NCBI GenBank assembly: GCA_020832965.1
Contig: JAJHRM010000010.1
Span: 1-32,126, forward strand
DNA length: 32,126 nt
Reading direction: 5' to 3'
Origin: Thermofilum sp.
Lineage (GTDB): Archaea > Thermoproteota > Thermoprotei > Thermofilales > Thermofilaceae
Shown here: positions 28,303 to 32,126 of the stretch, one piece after another
Layout of the letters: the number at the start of each line of letters is the position of its first letter
Position numbering within the stretch: the stretch's first letter is position 1
Notes under the pieces: generated by a model
Seen by the model: only the letters and a program-made list of their open reading frames with translations
Told to the model about the DNA's origin: nothing
Databases searched by the model: none
Translations under genes and position numbers: made by a program

Positions 28303-29346
28303 ATGCCTATGGATCTCAGGATAATCGCTACTCCACATGTTGAACACTATACTCTAGGGCTTTACGGAGAACTAGTTAGAAGAACGCAAGTAACACTCGT
28401 CAGTCTCCAAAAATACGATATACCCGCAAAGCAAATAATTGTCCCGCGCGTTCCCCTGCCAGGGAAGCGTACAGCTCTCAGAAATCTTGTCCTAAGGTGG
28501 ATATCAAAAAACTACGATATCATACACGTAAACAGCTCCCTTGACGGTGTTGCAGTAAAAAACCTAGACAGAGTAGTTGTCACTGAGCACGGCTTTCCTG
28601 ACCCCTCTGTCGAGGAAGGGAGAGGAAAAAAGCTCTATCAGCATGAACAAGAAAGCCTCATAAAGCTTTCAGAGAACGGGGTACCAATAGTTGCAATAAG
28701 CCACTTCACAGCAAGCGAAATAAAGGAAAAGCTTGGAATCAAGGTTTCAAACGTGATCTATCACGGGGTTCTCGACATTTTTAGGGCTAAGACGCCAAGA
28801 AAAGCACCAGGAGTACACATAGTCTTGTGGAATTCTAGACTCATCAGATTCAAGGAGCCCTTCGTCTTGTTAGATGCAGTCCATAAACTCAAAAACAAGC
28901 AAGGATTCCTTGTCCGCATAAGGGGAGACGGCCCTATAAGAGGGGAAATAGCCGAATACATTAAAAGGGAAAACATGAGCGACCTTGTCTCGTTTGTTGA
29001 TCCAGTCCCCTTCCACCAATTACCCAGCATTTATAAAAGTGCCTCGATATATGTTCACACGTGTTCCCGCGAGCCTTTTGGTCTAGCAGTCCTAGAAGCC
29101 ATGGCCTCCGGCCTGCCCGTAATTGTACCTAGGAGTGGCGGGGCCTATGAAGTTGCAGGCGACGCGGCTCTAGCCTTCAATCCAGGAGACAGCTATGACC
29201 TGGCAGAAAAACTAGAGGCATTAATAGAGGACCCAGAACTATACGAGAAAATGTCTGAGAAAAGCCTCAAGAGGGCCTCAGAGTTTTCGTGGGAGAAAGC
29301 CGCAGAAGACTATCTTGCGTCTTTTGACAAAGTTATTTCTCAGTAA
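28303..29346 (+). CDS. Glycosyltransferase family 4
   Basis: 347-aa GT-B fold retaining glycosyltransferase using a nucleotide-sugar donor. N-terminal acceptor domain with DIIHVNSS (72-79) and VVVTEHGFPD; C-terminal donor domain with VLWNSRLIRFKEPFVLLDAV, VRIRGDGP, and the E-x7-E motif REPFGLAVLEAMASGLPV with Glu257 and Glu265. SGGAYEVAGD follows as in the family. ATG 28303 (or ATG 28309) lies behind AATATTTTTATC at about 28264-28275. It heads a three-gene run of glycosyltransferases, probably for an N-glycan or surface polysaccharide. Sugar specificity cannot be told. Confidence 0.9.
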   Translation: MPMDLRIIATPHVEHYTLGLYGELVRRTQVTLVSLQKYDIPAKQIIVPRVPLPGKRTALRNLVLRWISKNYDIIHVNSSLDGVAVKNLDRVVVTEHGFPDPSVEEGRGKKLYQHEQESLIKLSENGVPIVAISHFTASEIKEKLGIKVSNVIYHGVLDIFRAKTPRKAPGVHIVLWNSRLIRFKEPFVLLDAVHKLKNKQGFLVRIRGDGPIRGEIAEYIKRENMSDLVSFVDPVPFHQLPSIYKSASIYVHTCSREPFGLAVLEAMASGLPVIVPRSGGAYEVAGDAALAFNPGDSYDLAEKLEALIEDPELYEKMSEKSLKRASEFSWEKAAEDYLASFDKVISQ

Positions 29347-29385
29347 AGAATAATAAGCACAGAAACAAAGTTGCTTAGAAGCTCC

Positions 29386-30453
29386 GTGGAATGGGAAAGC
29401 TATCCATTAGTTACAGTAGGGATAATAACACTTAACAGAGAATGGTCGATAGAGACGGTACTACAGGCACTCAAGAAACAGACTTATCCCCATGAAAAAA
29501 TATTTGTTCTCCTAGTCGACGGGGGAAGCAGGGATAAAACAGTCGACAAAGCTAGGGCAATTCTTCAGTCCTTGGACTTCTACGGCTATAAAGTAATTGT
29601 AGAGAAAAGCAATATACCGGAGGCGAGGAACATCTGCATAGAAAACATGACTGGACAAATGCTTTTCTTCCTGGACAGTGACGTACTAATAGAGCCAGCG
29701 GCCTTAGAGAAACTTGTAAAAGCCTTACTAATCTGTGGATGCGAGATAGTCTCAGCCAACTGCAGGTCAATAATTGTCGAGGACACCAGTAAAATCAGGA
29801 GCCTCCCACCAGAGCTAGAAAAAGCAAACCAAGAGGAAAAGGAGATTGTAGAAGTGCCCTCGGTGGCGATGGGCCACACGCTTATCAAGAGAGAGGTACT
29901 TGAAAAAGTAAGATTCGACAATTCACTCAACTTTGGCGAGGACGCTGATTTCTGCATTAAAGCTAGGGAGAAAGGCTTCCACGTGTGCCTGCACAGGGGA
30001 GCTGCTGCTCTAGATGTAAATGTGGGCGCAGGCAAGCTAAGCGACATCTATGTCTACTCTCCGATAATGCCTCAGATAAGGAGCCTTAAAAAGAGGGCTA
30101 AGGCAAAAACATTCGGGCTAGGCTTCAGAGTTACACCCATCGATGTAGCTAAATACTTCCTACAAAACAAGAGATACTTATTCTACCTAAGCTACATCGT
30201 TACTATTCCACTCTTCATATGGGGGCTCAGCGTAGGAAACATATACTTAGCTTCCCTTTTACCTTTAGAGCTATTCGTATACATTTCTTTACAAGCTAAG
30301 CGCAGAGGTCTAAGAGGCGCTCTAAGGGCAACCCTCCTAAGTCTATTTGTAGGTCTACCTCTATCCCTCCTTATGCTGGCATATTCAGTCAAAGGAATGC
30401 CCCAGGCGAAGCCTTTTTACCAATACAAACCTATACATTGCAGGCTTACCTGA
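29386..30453 (+). CDS. Glycosyltransferase family 2 with C-terminal membrane helices
   Basis: About 355 aa. The GT-A domain begins PLVTVGIITLNRE and shows the nucleotide-binding VDGGSRDKT (Asp45), the metal-binding FFLDSDVL (Asp97, Asp99), and NFGEDADFC with the catalytic-base ED. The region after residue 250 has two TM segments (LSYIVTIPLFIWGLSVGNIY onwards to YISLQ, and ALRATLLSLFVGLPLSLLML), which anchor it in the membrane as in dolichol-phosphate-sugar or lipid-linked sugar transferases. A TTG at 29371 is an alternative start; AATAATAAGC at 29349-29358 would place transcription near 29380 and favours GTG 29386. Confidence 0.87.
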   Translation: MEWESYPLVTVGIITLNREWSIETVLQALKKQTYPHEKIFVLLVDGGSRDKTVDKARAILQSLDFYGYKVIVEKSNIPEARNICIENMTGQMLFFLDSDVLIEPAALEKLVKALLICGCEIVSANCRSIIVEDTSKIRSLPPELEKANQEEKEIVEVPSVAMGHTLIKREVLEKVRFDNSLNFGEDADFCIKAREKGFHVCLHRGAAALDVNVGAGKLSDIYVYSPIMPQIRSLKKRAKAKTFGLGFRVTPIDVAKYFLQNKRYLFYLSYIVTIPLFIWGLSVGNIYLASLLPLELFVYISLQAKRRGLRGALRATLLSLFVGLPLSLLMLAYSVKGMPQAKPFYQYKPIHCRLT

Positions 30454-30465
30454 ACTGGTGAATAG

Positions 30466-31503
30466 ATGAAAATCTTGATGATTACCCCAAAAATAAGCGG
30501 TATAGGTGGAGTCGCGGCGCATGTCTCTAAGCTGGTACAGTTCCTGGCTAAGGACGGGCACGACGTCGAAGTCGTTGCAAGCGAAAACACGCCCATCGTC
30601 CCAGTTAAGGGGTTAATGAATCCGAGCTTTGCAGTCACGTCAGCGTCAAAGGCTATCTATAAGCGTCTAAAAGGAGAGAAATTCGACATAGTTCACGCAC
30701 ACAACATTCCTTCAGCCCTTGCAATGAGGGTCTCGAGCGGGTATAGGGTACTCACACTCCACGGTGTATACTCGGAGCAAATAGGCTACCTACACGGATC
30801 AGTCTTGGGCAGGCTAAGCAGGCTAGCAGAGAAACAGGCACTTAGATGGGCAAACACTGTGACAGCGGTCTCAAGCAGGGTAGCAGAATACTACTCTAGG
30901 CAAGGCTTCAGAGTAGTTTACATACCAAACGCCATAGACCTAGAAGACTTACCAGAAGAGCCGAAACGCTTCCACGACCAACAGATTGTCTACAACGGCA
31001 GGCTATCCCGCGAAAAAGGCGTCGACATCCTACTCGAAGCATTCCTCAACTCAGACCTCAAAGCAAAACTAGTACTCATAGGCAGTGGACCCCTTGAGGA
31101 AAAACTCCGAGAAATGGCAAGAAACAACGATAGAGTAATCTTCACTGGACAGCTCCCAAGACAAGAAGCACTAAAAATAGTAAAAGGCTCAGATGTTTTC
31201 GTTCTTCCATCCTTACACGAGGGGCTGAGCACAGCACTTCTGGAAGCAATGGCAATGGGAATCCCTGTAGTCGCAACAAGGGTTGGCGGAAACACAGAAC
31301 TGATCACGGACAGAGAAACGGGACTTCTTGTAGACCCAACTCCTCAAGAAATAATAAAAGCTGTATCCATGCTACTCCAAGACAAACAATGCGCTAAGAT
31401 CCTTTCTGAAAAAGCTTATCAAAAAGTCCTAGAGCAATACAACTGGCAAGTAGTTTATAAAAAATATAGGTCTCTCTATTTTAACTCAGATTCACAAAAA
31501 TAG
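30466..31503 (+). CDS. Glycosyltransferase family 4
   Basis: 345 aa. Starts MKILMITPKISGIGGVAAHV, the glycine-rich GT4 N-terminus; FDIVHAHNIP, VVYIPNAID, IVYNGRLSREKGVDILLEAF, LIGSGPLEEKL and the E-x7-E motif HEGLSTALLEAMAMGIPVV (Glu252, Glu260) are all present. GGTGA lies four bases before the ATG, and the gap to the GT2 gene is 12 bases, so it is translated from the same message. Cytoplasmic, nucleotide-sugar dependent; acceptor unknown. Confidence 0.92.
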   Translation: MKILMITPKISGIGGVAAHVSKLVQFLAKDGHDVEVVASENTPIVPVKGLMNPSFAVTSASKAIYKRLKGEKFDIVHAHNIPSALAMRVSSGYRVLTLHGVYSEQIGYLHGSVLGRLSRLAEKQALRWANTVTAVSSRVAEYYSRQGFRVVYIPNAIDLEDLPEEPKRFHDQQIVYNGRLSREKGVDILLEAFLNSDLKAKLVLIGSGPLEEKLREMARNNDRVIFTGQLPRQEALKIVKGSDVFVLPSLHEGLSTALLEAMAMGIPVVATRVGGNTELITDRETGLLVDPTPQEIIKAVSMLLQDKQCAKILSEKAYQKVLEQYNWQVVYKKYRSLYFNSDSQK

Positions 31504-31521
31504 GATCTTAATATTCTAAAT

Positions 31522-32126
31522 TCACAGAGTCTCTGCAACCTCCCTAAGTGCTTTTTTGAAAAAGTATCCGCTCCTTATCTTCTTCGCAAGTTCTAGAATA
31601 TTATCCCTCTTTCTATTATAGTCCTTCTCATTTAAATTTTCAAGAAAATCGTTTAGTTCCTCTATAGATGAAAAAACCCACCCAATGTTGTACTTCTCAA
31701 CAATTTCTGCTGGGTAAATGAGGTTAGACATCGTTATTATTGGAAGACCTGATACCACATATGTTGAAAACTTCATGCTAGTCCCGAAAAGCATGTAAAC
31801 GGCGAAATCTTTTGGATAAGCAAGCAGACCAAAGTCTGCTGTTGAGATTTTTAAAGACAGAGAATTTTCATCCAAAATTAATCCTTTGTATCTCAAATTT
31901 GTCGGCTTTTCCGATAGGTGACCATATCCATAAATAGAGAAAACAGCATTTTTTATCTGCCCAATATTTCCAGGAAACTCTTTAAAGTTAGACAAATTTC
32001 CAATCCATACTATTTCACTTGGAAAATTGAGCTTCTTGTCTCGCGGCGGCATAAACTCGACAAAGTCGTCGAGCAACTGGAACTCAAAAATCCGTTCCCT
32101 ATCCACGCCATAAACATCTTCAAGAA
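31522..32126 (-). CDS. Glycosyltransferase (GT-B type), N-terminus outside window
   Basis: The frame is open to the window edge; a GTG at 32106 exists, but the codons before it (EDVYGV) fit the protein, so it is probably internal. The ~200 visible residues are the donor-binding half of a GT-B enzyme: IVWIGNLSNF, LKISTADFGLLAYP, FGTSMKFSTYVVSGLPIITM and IGWVFSSIEELNDFL. The K-x-S-T-Y-x-x-S-G-L-P pattern is shared with bacterial galactofuranosyl-/beta-1,6-type transferases that lack the E-x7-E motif. It converges with the GT4 gene, 18 bases apart. DNA is AT-rich, like the rest of this cluster. Confidence 0.7.
   Translation of the reverse strand, partial: LEDVYGVDRERIFEFQLLDDFVEFMPPRDKKLNFPSEIVWIGNLSNFKEFPGNIGQIKNAVFSIYGYGHLSEKPTNLRYKGLILDENSLSLKISTADFGLLAYPKDFAVYMLFGTSMKFSTYVVSGLPIITMSNLIYPAEIVEKYNIGWVFSSIEELNDFLENLNEKDYNRKRDNILELAKKIRSGYFFKKALREVAETL

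Noticed and set aside
1..32126. tRNA, rRNA, SRP RNA, RNase P RNA, CRISPR array
   Set aside because: Read both strands for T-loop (GTTCRA) cloverleaf contexts, SRP domain IV, and regularly spaced direct repeats; none found. The only regular repeats are the in-frame 63-bp units at 24054-24456.

Overview
This window looks like chromosome from a hyperthermophilic crenarchaeon (Thermoproteota). Thermofilum or a relative is my best guess, from gene content and style rather than from a marker gene. Pointers are archaeal TATA boxes about 27 bases before start codons (leaderless transcripts), frequent GTG starts, GGTG-type ribosome binding sites inside operons, a TrmB regulator, tandem DUF131 membrane proteins, an archaeal DHH phosphoesterase and an IS200/IS605-type TnpB relic. 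I saw no tRNA, rRNA or CRISPR array.

Layout. (1) 1-4210: a minus-strand operon of ABC ATPase, ABC-2 permease and a secreted beta-sandwich protein that runs off the window, divergent from a TrmB regulator; one TATA box sits exactly midway between the two starts. (2) 4381-8300: DHH phosphoesterase, FlK-like thioesterase, DUF3267 membrane zincin, UxaE-family epimerase-like protein. (3) 8408-10708: a two-gene unit of a SAP-like DNA-binding protein and a BrxD-like (DUF2791) ATPase, preceded by a 26-bp inverted repeat, then a small ORF. (4) 10767-15151: two DUF131 proteins, a class I aminotransferase, and an ABC ATPase plus 12-TM permease. (5) 15614-21320: a tight five-gene hydrogenase operon. (6) 21339-28244: a degraded, rearranged stretch with a HAD fragment, frameshifted MFS and HAD genes, a TnpB relic, a GC-rich structured segment, a coiled-coil gene with 63-bp repeats, an ATP-grasp gene and two abutting gene fragments. 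(7) 28303-32126: an AT-richer glycosyltransferase cluster.

The most remarkable region is the hydrogenase operon. It encodes NuoE-like and NuoF-like diaphorase subunits, a HoxU/NuoG-like iron-sulfur protein, a [NiFe] catalytic large subunit with both Cys pairs intact, and a chimeric protein. The chimera has the N-terminal (proximal-cluster) domain of a [NiFe] small subunit, then two [4Fe-4S] sites and a shrunken [FeFe]-hydrogenase-like domain that keeps three of the four H-cluster cysteines. The C-terminal domain of a group 3 [NiFe] small subunit, missing from the chimera, is instead fused to the HoxU-like protein. The small subunit is therefore split over two polypeptides. This fits the archaeal hybrid [FeFe]/[NiFe] hydrogenases reported in 2024; whether this exact split is described I cannot tell. 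The inferred role is soluble H2 turnover coupled to NAD(P)/ferredoxin, possibly by flavin-based bifurcation.

Second in interest is the BrxD-like ATPase pair, which sits without the rest of a BREX system and has its own promoter and a possible operator.
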